NCBI RefSeq assembly: GCF_014323705.1
Contig: NZ_JABVEC010000018.1
Location: forward strand, 1 to 64,000
From: Actinomadura alba
GTDB lineage: Bacteria; Actinomycetota; Actinomycetes; Streptosporangiales; Streptosporangiaceae
Length of the DNA stretch: 64,000 nucleotides
Reading direction: 5' to 3'
Part shown: one piece after another, positions 12,506 to 21,853 of the stretch
Layout: every line of letters starts with the position of its first letter
Numbering within the stretch: position 1 is the first letter of the stretch
The notes under the pieces: generated by a model
What the model saw: only the letters and a program-made list of their open reading frames with translations
Databases searched by the model: none
Told to the model about the DNA's origin: nothing
Translations under genes and position numbers: made by a program

Positions 12506-13906
12506 TCAGGCCCGCCCTGCGAGGCGGGTCCTGGCCGCCGCGATGCGGGCCAGCGTCGCGTCGCGTCCGATGATCTCCAGCGACTCGAAGAGCGGCAGGC
12601 CGACCGTACGGCCGGTGACCGCCACCCGCACGGGCGCCTGGGCCTTGCCGAGCTTGAGCCCGTGCGCCGTGCCCACCCGCTCCAGCCGGTCCTTGAGCTC
12701 CTCGGCCCGCCAGGGGGCGTCGCGGTAGGCCTCCTCGGCGGCGGCGAGGATCTCGGCGGCGGGTCCCTTCATGCCCTTGGCCCATGAGGCCTCGTCGAAG
12801 ACGGGCTCGTCCAGGAACGCGAAGTCGACCAGCTCGGTGATCTCCGACAGCACGGCCAGCCGGGTCTGGGCCAGCGGCGCCAGCCGGGCGAAGACGCCCG
12901 CGTCGGCCTCCCATGGCGCATCGCGCAGCCACGGGCCGCACTCCTCGACGAAGCGCTCGATCGGCAGCGCCCGGATGTACTCGCCGTTGATCGCCCGCAG
13001 TTTCTTGACGTCGAAGAAGGCCGGCGAGGCGTTGACGTTCTCAAGCCGGAACTCGCTCTCGATCACGTCCCACGGCACGATCTCGCGGTCACCGGACGGC
13101 GCCCAGCCGAGCAGCATCAGGTAGTTGCGCATCGCCTCGGCGAGGTAGCCCTCGGCCTGGTAGTCCTCCAGGGCAACCTTGTCGCGCCGCTTCGACAGCT
13201 TCTGCCGCTTCTCGTTGACGATGACCGGGACATGTGCCCAGATCGGCGGCTCCGCGCCGAGCGCGTCCCACAGCAGCTGCTGCTTGGGCGCGTTCGGCAG
13301 GTGCTCCTCACCCCGTACGACATGGGTGATGCCCTGCTCGATGTCGTCGACGGCGTTCGCGAGGAGGAAGGGCACCGATCCGTTCGCCCGGGCGATGACG
13401 AAGTCCTCCAGCAGCGCGTTCTCGAAGATCGGTTCGCCCCGGATCAGGTCCACGACGGTGGTCTTGCCCTCGTCGGGGGTGCGGAACCGCACCGCACGGC
13501 CCTCGCCCGGGCCGAGATCGCGGTCCCGGCAGAACCCGTCGTAGCCCTTGTGCGAGTCGCCGGTGCGGGTCATCACGTCGTCGCGGGTGCACCCGCAGTA
13601 GTAGGCCCGGCCCTGCTCCAGGAGCCTCCGCACCGCCTCTTGGTGCTTGTCGGCGCCGGCCGACTGGAAATACGGGCCCTCGTACTGCTCGTCGTCCATT
13701 CCCAGCCAGGCCAGCGCCCGGATGATCCCGGCGGTCCATTCGGGGCTGTTGCGCGAGGCGTCGGTGTCCTCGATCCGCAGCACGAGGACACCGCCGGACT
13801 GCCGGGCGATCACCCAGTTGAACAGCGCGGACCGGGCACCGCCCACGTGGAACATGCCGGTCGGCGACGGCGCGAAGCGTACTCGGATCGATGACGAGGA
13901 AGGCAT
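12506..13906 (-). CDS. gltX: Glutamyl-tRNA synthetase
   Basis: 466 aa, class I aminoacyl-tRNA synthetase. The HIGH-type signature is [17 protein letters not shown] near residue 9 and the KMSKS-type loop is KLSKRRDK near residue 238. RIEDTD follows the first motif as in bacterial GluRS. The catalytic half is complete, and the C-terminal helical anticodon-binding part ends normally. It charges tRNA-Glu and, in actinobacteria, usually also tRNA-Gln ahead of amidotransfer. It is convergent with the osaB-like gene (35-base gap). The downstream partner on the same strand is the mycothiol-isomerase-like gene, which lies upstream in transcription by 16 bases. Confidence 0.95.
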   Translation of the reverse strand: MPSSSSIRVRFAPSPTGMFHVGGARSALFNWVIARQSGGVLVLRIEDTDASRNSPEWTAGIIRALAWLGMDDEQYEGPYFQSAGADKHQEAVRRLLEQGRAYYCGCTRDDVMTRTGDSHKGYDGFCRDRDLGPGEGRAVRFRTPDEGKTTVVDLIRGEPIFENALLEDFVIARANGSVPFLLANAVDDIEQGITHVVRGEEHLPNAPKQQLLWDALGAEPPIWAHVPVIVNEKRQKLSKRRDKVALEDYQAEGYLAEAMRNYLMLLGWAPSGDREIVPWDVIESEFRLENVNASPAFFDVKKLRAINGEYIRALPIERFVEECGPWLRDAPWEADAGVFARLAPLAQTRLAVLSEITELVDFAFLDEPVFDEASWAKGMKGPAAEILAAAEEAYRDAPWRAEELKDRLERVGTAHGLKLGKAQAPVRVAVTGRTVGLPLFESLEIIGRDATLARIAAARTRLAGRA

Positions 13907-13922
13907 GGCCCAAGCCTAGAGC

Positions 13923-14513
13923 TCACCGACCCCAGCTCGGGTCACGGCCCGCCAGGCCGAGGGCCCGATCCAGCATCGGCGCCGACGCGGGAACCTCGAC
14001 CTCCGGGCCGAGGACCTTGTACTGCCGCGCCTGGTCGGCGATCGTCGCGACCTGCTCGTACAGGGCCCTGGCCAGTTCGTCGGCCACCTCGAAGGTGGTC
14101 CCCGCGCCCTTCGCCACGTCCCAGCCGTGCAGCAGGAACTCGGCGAACAGGATGCCTCCCACGAAGGGCGCCGGCATCGTCGCCGGGCCGGTCAGGCTGG
14201 TCTCGCCCTCCCACGCGGCCGGGTCCGTCCATGCCTTGGCGGTACTGCGGGCCTGCTCGGCGTACGCGTCGATCCAGCCCGGATCCGCCGTCATTCCCGG
14301 GTCCGCGGGTGCGGTGCCCGCCACCTGCTCGACCGGTTCCTTGCGGGCGGCGCTCTCCGCGCGTGATCCGGTGAACTCGGCCACGTGGTCGACGAGGGTC
14401 CGCAGGTCGAAGTCGGTACATGGGGTGGGGGCGTCGAGGCGACCGGGGTCCACGGCGCTCATCGCCTTGATCGTCGCTTCCGCCGCATCGGTCATCAGGG
14501 GCCGCAGATCCAT
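13923..14513 (-). CDS. TIGR03086-type mycothiol-dependent isomerase/DinB-fold metal protein
   Basis: 196 aa, one DinB-like four-helix domain. The start region DLRPLMTDAAEATIKAMSAV, the block PTPCTDFDLRTLVDHVAEF (metal-ligand His) and FAEFLLHGWDVAKG (second metal His) match the TIGR03086/maleylpyruvate-isomerase N-terminal family, members of which use mycothiol as cofactor. ATG 14513 is chosen because GGAGGAG lies five bases upstream; a longer frame to 14549 has no such site. The actual substrate is unknown. It reads into gltX with a 16-base gap. Confidence 0.8.
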   Translation of the reverse strand: MDLRPLMTDAAEATIKAMSAVDPGRLDAPTPCTDFDLRTLVDHVAEFTGSRAESAARKEPVEQVAGTAPADPGMTADPGWIDAYAEQARSTAKAWTDPAAWEGETSLTGPATMPAPFVGGILFAEFLLHGWDVAKGAGTTFEVADELARALYEQVATIADQARQYKVLGPEVEVPASAPMLDRALGLAGRDPSWGR

Positions 14514-14620
14514 GGCTCCTCCAGGGTTGTCGCCGGTTCGGATGGGCATGCCAGGCTAGGGGACCGCGCCGGCCGGGTCTTGAACAAACGCGACAGCCGC
14601 CGTCAGTACGCTGGGACATC

Positions 14621-15436
14621 ATGACGGACGCGGACCTCGACAGCACCCGGGGGATCCTCCGTACGCGCACGGCACTGGAGCACTTCACGCTGGACCGGCA
14701 GCCGCCGGCCGAGCCGCTGAGACCCTACGTCGAGCACTTCTGGGTCCTCCGCTGGGATCTACGCGGCCGGGATCCACACCGGCAGCAGGTCCTCACCCAC
14801 CCCTCGGTGCACCTGACCTTCGTCACCGACCGCCCGGCACGGATCACCGGGATCGTCACGGGCCTGTTCACGGAGCAGATCGAGGGAGCCGGGCGGGTGG
14901 TCGGCGCGCGCTTCCGGCCCGGCGGCTTCCGGCCGTTCCTCGGCGGGCCCGTCTCAGCGATCACCGACCGGACTCTCGCGGTCACCGAGGTCTTCGGCGC
15001 GGCGGGCGGTGACCTCGAGGACCGTGTCACCGCGGCGGACGAGCCGGCGCCGGCCATCGCCGCGATCGAGGACTTCCTGGTGGCGAGGATCCCGGAGCCG
15101 GATCCCGCCCTGGCCGAGGTCACCGCCGCGATCGACCGGATCACCGCCGATCCCTCGATCCTCCGGGTCGGCGAGCTGGCCGCACTCCTCGGCATCGGCA
15201 CCCGGCGGCTGCAGAGGTTGTTCAACGACTACGTCGGCGCCGGCCCCAAGTGGGTGATCCGCCGGTGCCGGATGCACGAGGCCGCCCATCTCGCCGATGC
15301 CGGCACCGACATGGACTGGGCCGCCATCGCGGCCGATCTCGGTTACGCCGACCAGGCACACTTCACCCGCGACTTCACCGCGACCGTGGGCACCTCACCG
15401 GCGCAGTACGCGAGATCCTGCGCGGACGACGGGTGA
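14621..15436 (+). CDS. AraC-family transcriptional regulator with DUF6597-type N-terminus
   Basis: 271 aa. The N-terminal ~150 residues (PLRPYVEHFWVLRWDL, TGLFTEQIEGAGRVVGARFRPGGF) match the small beta-rich sensor domain of AraC regulators such as DUF6597. The C-terminal 100 residues carry two helix-turn-helix units, with LAALLGIGTRRLQRLFNDYVG and the signature ending AADLGYADQAHFTRDF. Ligand and targets are unknown. The divergent mycothiol-isomerase-like gene is 107 bases away and a plausible target. Confidence 0.88.
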   Translation: MTDADLDSTRGILRTRTALEHFTLDRQPPAEPLRPYVEHFWVLRWDLRGRDPHRQQVLTHPSVHLTFVTDRPARITGIVTGLFTEQIEGAGRVVGARFRPGGFRPFLGGPVSAITDRTLAVTEVFGAAGGDLEDRVTAADEPAPAIAAIEDFLVARIPEPDPALAEVTAAIDRITADPSILRVGELAALLGIGTRRLQRLFNDYVGAGPKWVIRRCRMHEAAHLADAGTDMDWAAIAADLGYADQAHFTRDFTATVGTSPAQYARSCADDG

Positions 15437-15479
15437 TCCGCAGGGCGCGCGCCGGCCCCGCGCCTGGCAGGATCACTCC

Positions 15480-16232
15480 ATGACCGCCGACCCCACCCCC
15501 GACGCGCACGGTGCGGAGCCACGGGCACGCGAGGAGCGGGCACCCGGGCCACCGGCGCCGCGGTCACCGGGCCGGGACCGGGAACGGGGCGAACCCGGCG
15601 CCGTCGCGCCGCTCGTCCTGGGCCGCCTCTCCGTCTTCCGCGAGGCGGCCGCGGCCCGCCTCAGCGCCTTCACGCCGACCACGGTCGGTCACCAGCCGGG
15701 GGTCCGGCGGGCGGCCGTCGTCGTCTGCGTGGTCGAGCGCGCGGGCGTTCCCTCCGTCATCGTGATCAAGCGCGCCTACCAGGGGCGGAACGCCGGGCAA
15801 TGGGGGCTGCCCGGCGGTCGGCTGGACGACGGCGAGACCCCGGTACGGGCCGCGCTCCGCGAACTGCACGAGGAGGTCGGCCTGAACGTCGGGGCCGACG
15901 AGATCCTGGGCCGGCTCGACGACTTCCCGGCCGCCTCGGGTTTCGCCATCACGCCGATCGTCGTGGCCGCAGCCGACCCGGGCCCGGTCCGGCGCAATCC
16001 GGCCGAGGTCCACTCCGTGCACTACGTCGGGCTGGACCGGCTGGCGGCGCCGGACGTCGCGCGATGGGTGCCGCAGCTGAACGGCGGTCACCTGCTCCAG
16101 CTGCGGCTGCGCCACGACATGGTGGTGCACGCGCCGACCGGCGCGATGCTCTGGCAGTTCCGCGAGGTCGCCCTGCTCGGCCGGGCGACCCGCGTCGCCG
16201 GGTTCCTGCAGCCGGACTGGACGTACCGCTGA
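15480..16232 (+). CDS. NUDIX hydrolase (CoA-pyrophosphatase-like)
   Basis: 250 aa. The NUDIX box reads GRLDDGETPVRAALRELHEE followed by VGL, with all catalytic acids present. The sequence before it, QWGLPGG, and the ~70-residue low-complexity N-terminus (Pro/Arg/Gly-rich) are notable; the N-terminus may be disordered or the true start may be later. Family members cleave CoA or other nucleoside diphosphate derivatives. Placed 43 bases after the AraC gene, same strand. Substrate not readable. Confidence 0.82.
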   Translation: MTADPTPDAHGAEPRAREERAPGPPAPRSPGRDRERGEPGAVAPLVLGRLSVFREAAAARLSAFTPTTVGHQPGVRRAAVVVCVVERAGVPSVIVIKRAYQGRNAGQWGLPGGRLDDGETPVRAALRELHEEVGLNVGADEILGRLDDFPAASGFAITPIVVAAADPGPVRRNPAEVHSVHYVGLDRLAAPDVARWVPQLNGGHLLQLRLRHDMVVHAPTGAMLWQFREVALLGRATRVAGFLQPDWTYR

Positions 16233-16253
16233 CCGGCCCGGCCGGCGGGCCGG
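16233..16253. terminator. Hairpin between convergent NUDIX and HAD genes
   Basis: CCGGCCC (16233-16239) pairs with GGGCCGG (16247-16253) around a 7-base loop. It starts at the NUDIX stop codon, without a T-run. A likely bidirectional terminator for the two convergent genes. Confidence 0.5.
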
Positions 16254-16265
16254 CTCAGGACCGGT

Positions 16266-16796
16266 TCAGCCGGCGCCCGTCGCGCCGTCGCCGGTCCCGC
16301 CGAGGCCGGTGAGCCAGTCGCGGGCCCGATCCACGTGCTCCTCGGTGAGCCCGACGAGCGGATCCACCGCCACCAGCAGATGCTCTCCGATGCCCTGCTC
16401 GCTCATCAGGCAGTCGATGACGTCGGGCTCGTCCTCGAACCAGACGAACGGCCGGTGCCCCGCCCAGACGGAGACCTGGCGGGCCTTCCACGCGCCGAGC
16501 GACAGACCCGAGTCGGGCGGCCGGTCCGGGATCGGCACGTGGGGCAGGTGCGGAAGCCCGATGCGCGGGCCGATCCACTCGTTGGCGTTCTCACACCAGT
16601 AGCTGGCCCACACGAGTTCGGCGCCGGTTTCGGTGATGAGCCGCCGCAGAAGCCGCCCGTGCGCGATGTCGAGCCAGAGTTTGAACGTGACGCCCTGCGG
16701 GGTCGCCCGGTGTCTCCGGTAGCCACGGTGGACCCGGCGCAGCGGGTTGAGAACCCCGTCGACGTCGAGCAGCACGGCCGCCGGACGATCTGCCAT
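16266..16796 (-). CDS. HAD-superfamily phosphatase-like protein
   Basis: 176 aa. Motif I is LLDVDGVLNPL near residue 8, with both HAD aspartates. WASYWCENANEW is the region of motif II, and FEDEPDVIDC carries a late acidic motif. The short length and the VDGVLNP start fit the actinobacterial secretion-free HAD proteins annotated as hypothetical hydrolases. ATG 16796 begins right at the conserved beta strand; an upstream frame to 16931 adds an Arg-rich segment unlike the family. Substrate unknown. Confidence 0.72.
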   Translation of the reverse strand: MADRPAAVLLDVDGVLNPLRRVHRGYRRHRATPQGVTFKLWLDIAHGRLLRRLITETGAELVWASYWCENANEWIGPRIGLPHLPHVPIPDRPPDSGLSLGAWKARQVSVWAGHRPFVWFEDEPDVIDCLMSEQGIGEHLLVAVDPLVGLTEEHVDRARDWLTGLGGTGDGATGAG

Positions 16797-16851
16797 GTAC
16801 GGGACCGTACGGCACCGGGCGCGGGCGCGAAAGCCCACCTGCCCGCCGCGC

Positions 16852-18063
16852 TCAGGGCATGCGACCGGGGTCACCCGCCCGGGACCGGCGCCCGCGCGCC
16901 TCGGCCCGGTAGTGGTCGAGGACGTCCTCACGCAGGAGGTGACCGAAACCGGCCCGCTCCAGGCGTAGGGCGAGCCCGCCGGTGTCGGTGCCCAGCCCGG
17001 CGGCCGTGGCCTCGAGATTCCAGTCGTGCGCGGCCAGCCGCGTCAGCAGGTATCCGCGCCGGGTCTGCCCCTGCGAGAGCCGGTAGCTCTTCAGGTAGGC
17101 GATCCGGCCCCGGTCGTCGCTGATCGCCTCGCCGATGTGGCTGTCGTTGTGCAGGCTGAAGGACGGCAGGAACCGCCACAGCGTGTACCGGCCGAGCCGG
17201 TACACGGGATCGAAGGCATAGGAGTCGCCGCCGAGCAGGGTGCCGGCCATCACGGTGTCGTGGAACCGCGCCCACTCCGCCGCCTGCCGTTCGGCCGCCG
17301 CGCGCAGATCGGCGAGCGATCGCACCGTGGTGTCGTCGACCCGCGCCGTGAAGTCGCGCGCGGGCAGCGTCATCAGCCCGTACTGGTAGACGAGCTCACC
17401 GTAGAGGTCGCGGACGAGGGTGGCGTGCAGGGCCCGGTAGTCGGCGGGGTGCGGGACGACGAAGGCACCGGCCAGCGCGTCGGCGACGTAGACGAGCACG
17501 CCGCACTGCCGGGGATGGATCTCGAAGATGCGCAACGCGTCGTCCAGGTCTCGCACGTCGGCGCCTGTGTAGGCCTCTTCGGCCCGCGGGGACAGGCCGG
17601 ATCGCAGCGCCCGCTGTGACCACTCGGCCCAGGCGATCTCGGGTCCGCCGAAGTGCAGCGCCAGGTAGCCCTCGAGTGCCAGGTGCAGGGGCAGGAACCG
17701 CAGCCGGTTCTTGTCGACGCGGCGGGCCATCCGGCGCCGGTACTGCACCTGCATGCGCCGCGGGGCGTTCTCGCTCTCCTTGTGCCGCAGTTGCGTGCCG
17801 TACGCGGCGGCCGGTGTGCCGTCATCGGTCCACGTGGCGACGAAGGCGTGCGGTACGTAGGAGACGTAAGAGGTGCCGTCGTTCAGTCCGACGACCGTGA
17901 CGTCCTCGTCGTACAGCTGCTCGCGCAGCCGCAGGCCGGCGATGGGCTCCTCGCGCACGAGGGGCACCAGCCGGACCGAGCCCCATGTCTGCGCGGGACC
18001 GGTGTCCAGCCCGGCGAGGTCGATCCGGTTCAGTCCCGGTGTGCTCGCGCCGGGTCCGGTCAC
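16852..18063 (-). CDS. ARPP-like protein coupled to a vWA gene
   Basis: 403 aa, no signal peptide or membrane segment. The N-terminal ~130 residues (VRLVPLVREEPIAGLRLREQ) resemble ARPP/DUF6569-type domains, named for linkage to ADP-ribosylglycohydrolase and rhodanese-phosphatase genes. The middle contains helical segments around EIAWAEWSQRALRSGLS, and the C-terminus (LLTRLAAHDWNLEATAAGLG) looks like a Fis-type helix-turn-helix. The GTG start at 18063 overlaps the TGA of the vWA gene (GTGA), so the products are made together and probably act in one complex. The assignment is from memory of the family pattern; a different helical fold is possible. The catalytic role is unknown. Confidence 0.55.
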   Translation of the reverse strand: MTGPGASTPGLNRIDLAGLDTGPAQTWGSVRLVPLVREEPIAGLRLREQLYDEDVTVVGLNDGTSYVSYVPHAFVATWTDDGTPAAAYGTQLRHKESENAPRRMQVQYRRRMARRVDKNRLRFLPLHLALEGYLALHFGGPEIAWAEWSQRALRSGLSPRAEEAYTGADVRDLDDALRIFEIHPRQCGVLVYVADALAGAFVVPHPADYRALHATLVRDLYGELVYQYGLMTLPARDFTARVDDTTVRSLADLRAAAERQAAEWARFHDTVMAGTLLGGDSYAFDPVYRLGRYTLWRFLPSFSLHNDSHIGEAISDDRGRIAYLKSYRLSQGQTRRGYLLTRLAAHDWNLEATAAGLGTDTGGLALRLERAGFGHLLREDVLDHYRAEARGRRSRAGDPGRMP

Positions 18064-19493
18064 GGTTCCTCCTCGAGAAAGCGCGCGCACTGGGCGGCCA
18101 GGTGGCCCCGCAGTTCCTCCAGGCCGGTGCGCCCCTCGGCGAACTGGGCCAGTTCCACGAGCGCGGGCAGGTCCTCGGCGGAGCGGATGCCGGCGGTCGG
18201 CACGGTCGGGGCGAGCCTGCGCACGTCGAAGTCGTCGGCGTCGTAGACGGGGTTCAGGTGCACGATGCTGATCCGGCGGTGCGGGTCGAGCCGCGCGCGC
18301 CAGATCCGCAGTACCTCCGCCGCCAACCCGGGCGGCGCGTTGTCCCAGCCGTCGGAGACGATGACCAGGCGGTCCGGCCGGTGGTCGAGCGCGTCGAGCA
18401 CGCGGGCGCCGAGCGGCGTCGGCCCGTACGGGAAGACGAGCAGGGCGTCGTCGCGGCGCGACGTCCAGAGCGGCGTGTACTCCCCCGCCAGGGCGTCGAG
18501 CAGGAAGTGGCAGGCGAGCGCGACGGCGAGGGGGCGCTTGCGCTTCTGCCGGGACCCGGTGGCCGAGAAGCTGTCGTCGAGCACCGCCGTGACCCGCCCC
18601 CACCGTCCGGCTTCGAGTCCGGCGGCGCGTGTCGCGGCCGCCCGCAGCGCCGCCGTCAGCTCGTCGCGGCGGCGTACGCGGTCGGCGAGCGGGAGCGAGA
18701 GCACGTACGACGCGAGGCGGGTCAGCGGCATGACGGACAGGTCGGCGGCCACCCCGCCGGCCTGGCGCTCGGCGGCCGAGGTCTGCAGGCGCAGCCGTTC
18801 CAGCCGGGTCAGCCGCGGGGCGATGCCCTCGAGGAAGGCCTTCCGGTCGACACCGTGCTTGGCGGCGAACCCCTCGGCGACGGTGTACGGGAGCTCGTAC
18901 AGCGCGGACCGGTCGTAGTGCGCGCGCCGCCAGGACTCCAGGATGGGCGTCGTGAACACCGTACGGTCGTGCGGCGCGAACAGGAACGAGCCGAGTTCGC
19001 CGCCGAGCGGCAGGTGGGCGTGGCGGGCGACCGTCTTGACCGCGTCGCGGTACTTCACCGAGTCGAAGGCGAGGTCGCGGCGCGCGGCGAGCCAGTCCCG
19101 CATGATCGCGCGGGTGCGCCGGTTGTTGACCCTGGCTTCGCGCAGCCGGCGGAACAGGGCGTACACCCGCTGGGGCGGCAGCTTCGCCAGCCGCCGGGCG
19201 ATGAGCCGGCCCTCGGCGCGCCTCTGCTCGGGCATGGCGTCGGCCGCCGTCTCCAGCAGGCGGCGGATGATCAACGCCGCGTTGTGGTGGTTGACGCCGA
19301 GCGCGAGCGTCGCCGCGTAGAGCTCGCGGTAGTTGCCGAGCATGTAGTCGTGCAGGAAGTCCAGCGACATCCGCTGCCGGTCGGCGTCCGAGCGGAACTC
19401 CGACTGCCCGGTCGAGGTGATGGCCGCGTTGACGAAGAGCAGAACGTCCTCGGCGGCGATCAGGTCGGCGTACGTGTCCGCGTACGTGTCCAT
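18060..19493 (-). CDS. vWA-domain protein with Ro60/TROVE-like helical N-terminus
   Basis: 477 aa. The N-terminal ~290 residues are alpha-helical (LIIRRLLETAADAMPEQRRAE, FDSVKYRDAVKTVARHAHLP) and recall TROVE/Ro60 repeats. The C-terminal part is a von Willebrand A fold with the metal site DDSFS (306-310), matching DxSxS, and later strands LVIVSDGWDNAP. In Ro60 such proteins bind misfolded or Y RNA. ATG 19493 is chosen because GTGGAGG is 5 bases upstream; GTG 19505 is an alternative. It is translationally coupled to the ARPP-like gene. RNA handling is an inference from the architecture. Confidence 0.65.
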   Translation of the reverse strand: MDTYADTYADLIAAEDVLLFVNAAITSTGQSEFRSDADRQRMSLDFLHDYMLGNYRELYAATLALGVNHHNAALIIRRLLETAADAMPEQRRAEGRLIARRLAKLPPQRVYALFRRLREARVNNRRTRAIMRDWLAARRDLAFDSVKYRDAVKTVARHAHLPLGGELGSFLFAPHDRTVFTTPILESWRRAHYDRSALYELPYTVAEGFAAKHGVDRKAFLEGIAPRLTRLERLRLQTSAAERQAGGVAADLSVMPLTRLASYVLSLPLADRVRRRDELTAALRAAATRAAGLEAGRWGRVTAVLDDSFSATGSRQKRKRPLAVALACHFLLDALAGEYTPLWTSRRDDALLVFPYGPTPLGARVLDALDHRPDRLVIVSDGWDNAPPGLAAEVLRIWRARLDPHRRISIVHLNPVYDADDFDVRRLAPTVPTAGIRSAEDLPALVELAQFAEGRTGLEELRGHLAAQCARFLEEEP

Positions 19494-19736
19494 CGTGGCC
19501 TCCACCTCACGGGTGCCGGCCGGGGAATGGGGGCACGATCAGCGAATCGTCACATTTAAGAGATGGGTCCGGAAGTCGCACCGGAGTCCCGCGGCCGGCC
19601 TCCGCACGGTAGCACCGCGACACTGTGGCGTTCCGCCCCATTTCCTGCGGCTTCGGTGCCTCGTTCACGGCCCCGGCCGGTTGTTAGGCTCCAGGACCTG
19701 GACGGGTTTTCCGGTGGTGAGTTCGGAGGAACGCGG

Positions 19737-20777
19737 GTGCAGCCGATCGACTCCGCTGTCGTCGACCGCGCGGTGCTGGCCGAGTGGATGGACGGTCAGC
19801 GGCTGCCGGGAGGGCCGCTCGAGGACGTCGAGCAGCTGGGCGGCGGGACACAGAACATCCTGGTCGCCTTCCGGCGCGGCGGCCGACGGTACGTCCTGCG
19901 CCGCCCGCCGCGGCATCCGCGGCCGAAGAGCAACGAGGTGCTCCGCCGCGAGGCGCGGGTGCTGGCGGCCCTGGACGGCACGGGTGTTCCGGCGCCCCGG
20001 CTGATCGCCGCGTGTCCGGACGAGAGCGTGATGGGCGGTGCGGTCTTCTATCTCATGACCGCCGTCGACGGCTTCAACGCGACGACGACGCTGCCGGAGC
20101 CGCACGCGGGCGATCCGGCGATTCGGCACCGGATGGGCCTGGAGGCGGCCGCCGCCCTGGCCGCCCTCGGGGCGGTCGACCACGTCGCCGTGGGGCTCGC
20201 GGACTTCGGCCGGCCGGAGGGGTTCCTGGAGCGGCAGGTCGGGCGGTGGATGTCGGAGCTGGAGTCCTACAGCTCCCTGGAGGGGTATCCGGGGCCCGAC
20301 ATCCCCGGGCTCGACGGTGTCGCCTCGTGGCTCGAGGCGAACCGGCCCACGTCATGGCGTCCCGGGATCATGCACGGTGACTACCATCTCGCCAATCTCA
20401 TGTACGCCTTCGACGGCCCGCGGGTCGCGGCGATCGTCGACTGGGAGATGTGCACGATCGGCGACCCGCTGGTGGATCTCGGCTGGCTGCTCGCCACCTG
20501 GCCGGACGAGGAGCGCGGTGAGCTGTCCGGCCCGATCGGCATTGCCGGCGGGCTGCCCTCCGCGGAGGAGCTCGTCGCCCGCTACGCGGAGGGCAGCGAC
20601 CGGGACCTGTCCGCGGTCGCGTGGTACACGGTGCTCGCCTGTTACAAGCTCGGCATCGTGCTGGAGGGCACCCACGCCCGCGCCTTCGCCGGCAAGGCCC
20701 CGAAGGACGTCGGGGACCTCCTGCACTCGATCACACTCGGGCTCTTCCAGCGGGCCCACGCGTACATCGCCTCCTGA
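19737..20777 (+). CDS. Phosphotransferase-family protein (APH/choline-kinase fold)
   Basis: 346 aa. The kinase signature is complete: the nucleotide-binding start LGGGTQNILVAF, the invariant lysine region YVLRRPP, the catalytic loop IMHGDYHLANLMY, and the metal site IVDWEMCTIGDP with LVDLGWLLATW. This type is often found beside acyl-CoA dehydrogenases (ACAD10/11-like), but no such gene is adjacent here. Antibiotic-resistance function is possible but not supported. GTG 19737 has CGGAGGA six bases upstream; the longer frame to 19563 lacks this. Confidence 0.85.
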   Translation: MQPIDSAVVDRAVLAEWMDGQRLPGGPLEDVEQLGGGTQNILVAFRRGGRRYVLRRPPRHPRPKSNEVLRREARVLAALDGTGVPAPRLIAACPDESVMGGAVFYLMTAVDGFNATTTLPEPHAGDPAIRHRMGLEAAAALAALGAVDHVAVGLADFGRPEGFLERQVGRWMSELESYSSLEGYPGPDIPGLDGVASWLEANRPTSWRPGIMHGDYHLANLMYAFDGPRVAAIVDWEMCTIGDPLVDLGWLLATWPDEERGELSGPIGIAGGLPSAEELVARYAEGSDRDLSAVAWYTVLACYKLGIVLEGTHARAFAGKAPKDVGDLLHSITLGLFQRAHAYIAS

Positions 20778-20807
20778 CTCGTGGAACCTGCGGCATGATC
20801 GACACTC

Positions 20808-21758
20808 ATGAGTGAGATAGCGGTGATCGGCGAGGCGGTCGCCGACGCCTTCCCCGCATCGCCGGGCGGCCCGGGCGTACTGGAGCTCCACGTGCGGCCG
20901 GGCGGCAGTCCGGTGAACACGGCGGTCGCGCTCAGCCGGCTGGGCACGCCGACGCGGTTCCTCGGCCGGCTCGCGGCGGGCCCGCTCGGCGATCTGGTGC
21001 GCGCGCACCTGGCCGGCTCACGCGTCGACATCAGCGGTTGCGTGGACGCGGCCGAGCCGGCCACCCTCGCCATCGCCAAAGTCGATCAGGGCGGGCAGGC
21101 GTCCTATGAGTTCTACGCCGACGGCACCGCGGACTGGCAGTGGACCACCGGGGAACTGTCGGCGCGGACCCCGTGGGGGGTGTCCTGCACGCACGCGGGT
21201 TCGCTCGCCCTGGTCCGCGCGCCCGGGGGGCCGCTGATCGAGGAACTGCTGGAGCGGATGAGGGCGCACTCGACCATCTCGATCGATCCCAATCTCCGCC
21301 CGCATCTCGTCGATCCCGCCGCGTGCCGTGCCCGGCTGGACCGGTGGACGGGTCTCGCGGACGTCTTCCGGCTCAGCGACGAGGATTTCGGCCTTCTGTG
21401 CCCGGGCGCGACGCCGGACGAGGCCTTCGACGAATGGCACGCCAAGGGTGTGGGGCTGGTCGTGATCACACGTGGGTCCGACGGCGCTGTGGCCTCGCTC
21501 CGGGGCACCCGGATCGCGGTGCCGGCGGTGCGGATCGAGCCGGTGGACACCGTGGGAGCGGGCGACGCGTTCACGGCGGGCCTGCTGCACTCGCTGCGGC
21601 GGCAAGGACATCTGGGTGGCCGGCTGACCGACGTCTCGGCGGACGACGTCCGGGCGGCGATGGGGTTCGCGGTCCGCGTCGCCGCGCTCACGTGCGAGGT
21701 CCCCGGCGCCGACCCGCCCTGGGGAGACTCGCTCGCCTCCGCCGGTGATCGGTCCTGA
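20808..21758 (+). CDS. PfkB-family carbohydrate kinase (fructokinase-like)
   Basis: 316 aa. PfkB signature 1 is GGSPVNTAVALSRLG near residue 33, and signature 2 is DTVGAGDAFTAGLLHSL with the catalytic Asp near residue 250. It transfers phosphate from ATP to a sugar in the cytoplasm; fructose is the usual guess for this subgroup. It follows the phosphotransferase gene by 30 bases and ends before a strong terminator hairpin. Confidence 0.87.
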   Translation: MSEIAVIGEAVADAFPASPGGPGVLELHVRPGGSPVNTAVALSRLGTPTRFLGRLAAGPLGDLVRAHLAGSRVDISGCVDAAEPATLAIAKVDQGGQASYEFYADGTADWQWTTGELSARTPWGVSCTHAGSLALVRAPGGPLIEELLERMRAHSTISIDPNLRPHLVDPAACRARLDRWTGLADVFRLSDEDFGLLCPGATPDEAFDEWHAKGVGLVVITRGSDGAVASLRGTRIAVPAVRIEPVDTVGAGDAFTAGLLHSLRRQGHLGGRLTDVSADDVRAAMGFAVRVAALTCEVPGADPPWGDSLASAGDRS

Positions 21759-21787
21759 CGTCAGCGGAGCGCGGAAGCCGGAGAACG

Positions 21788-21824
21788 CGACGTGCGCCGG
21801 CCCCGAGGGGGGCGGCGCACGTCG
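21788..21824. terminator. Bidirectional terminator hairpin
   Basis: CGACGTGCGCCG (21788-21799) pairs perfectly with CGGCGCACGTCG (21813-21824), and the enclosed CCCC/GGGG bases can extend the stem. It lies between the convergent PfkB kinase and DPBB genes and can serve both. Confidence 0.75.
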
Positions 21825-21853
21825 GCGTCTGAAGCTCAGGCCTGGCGAGGGGC

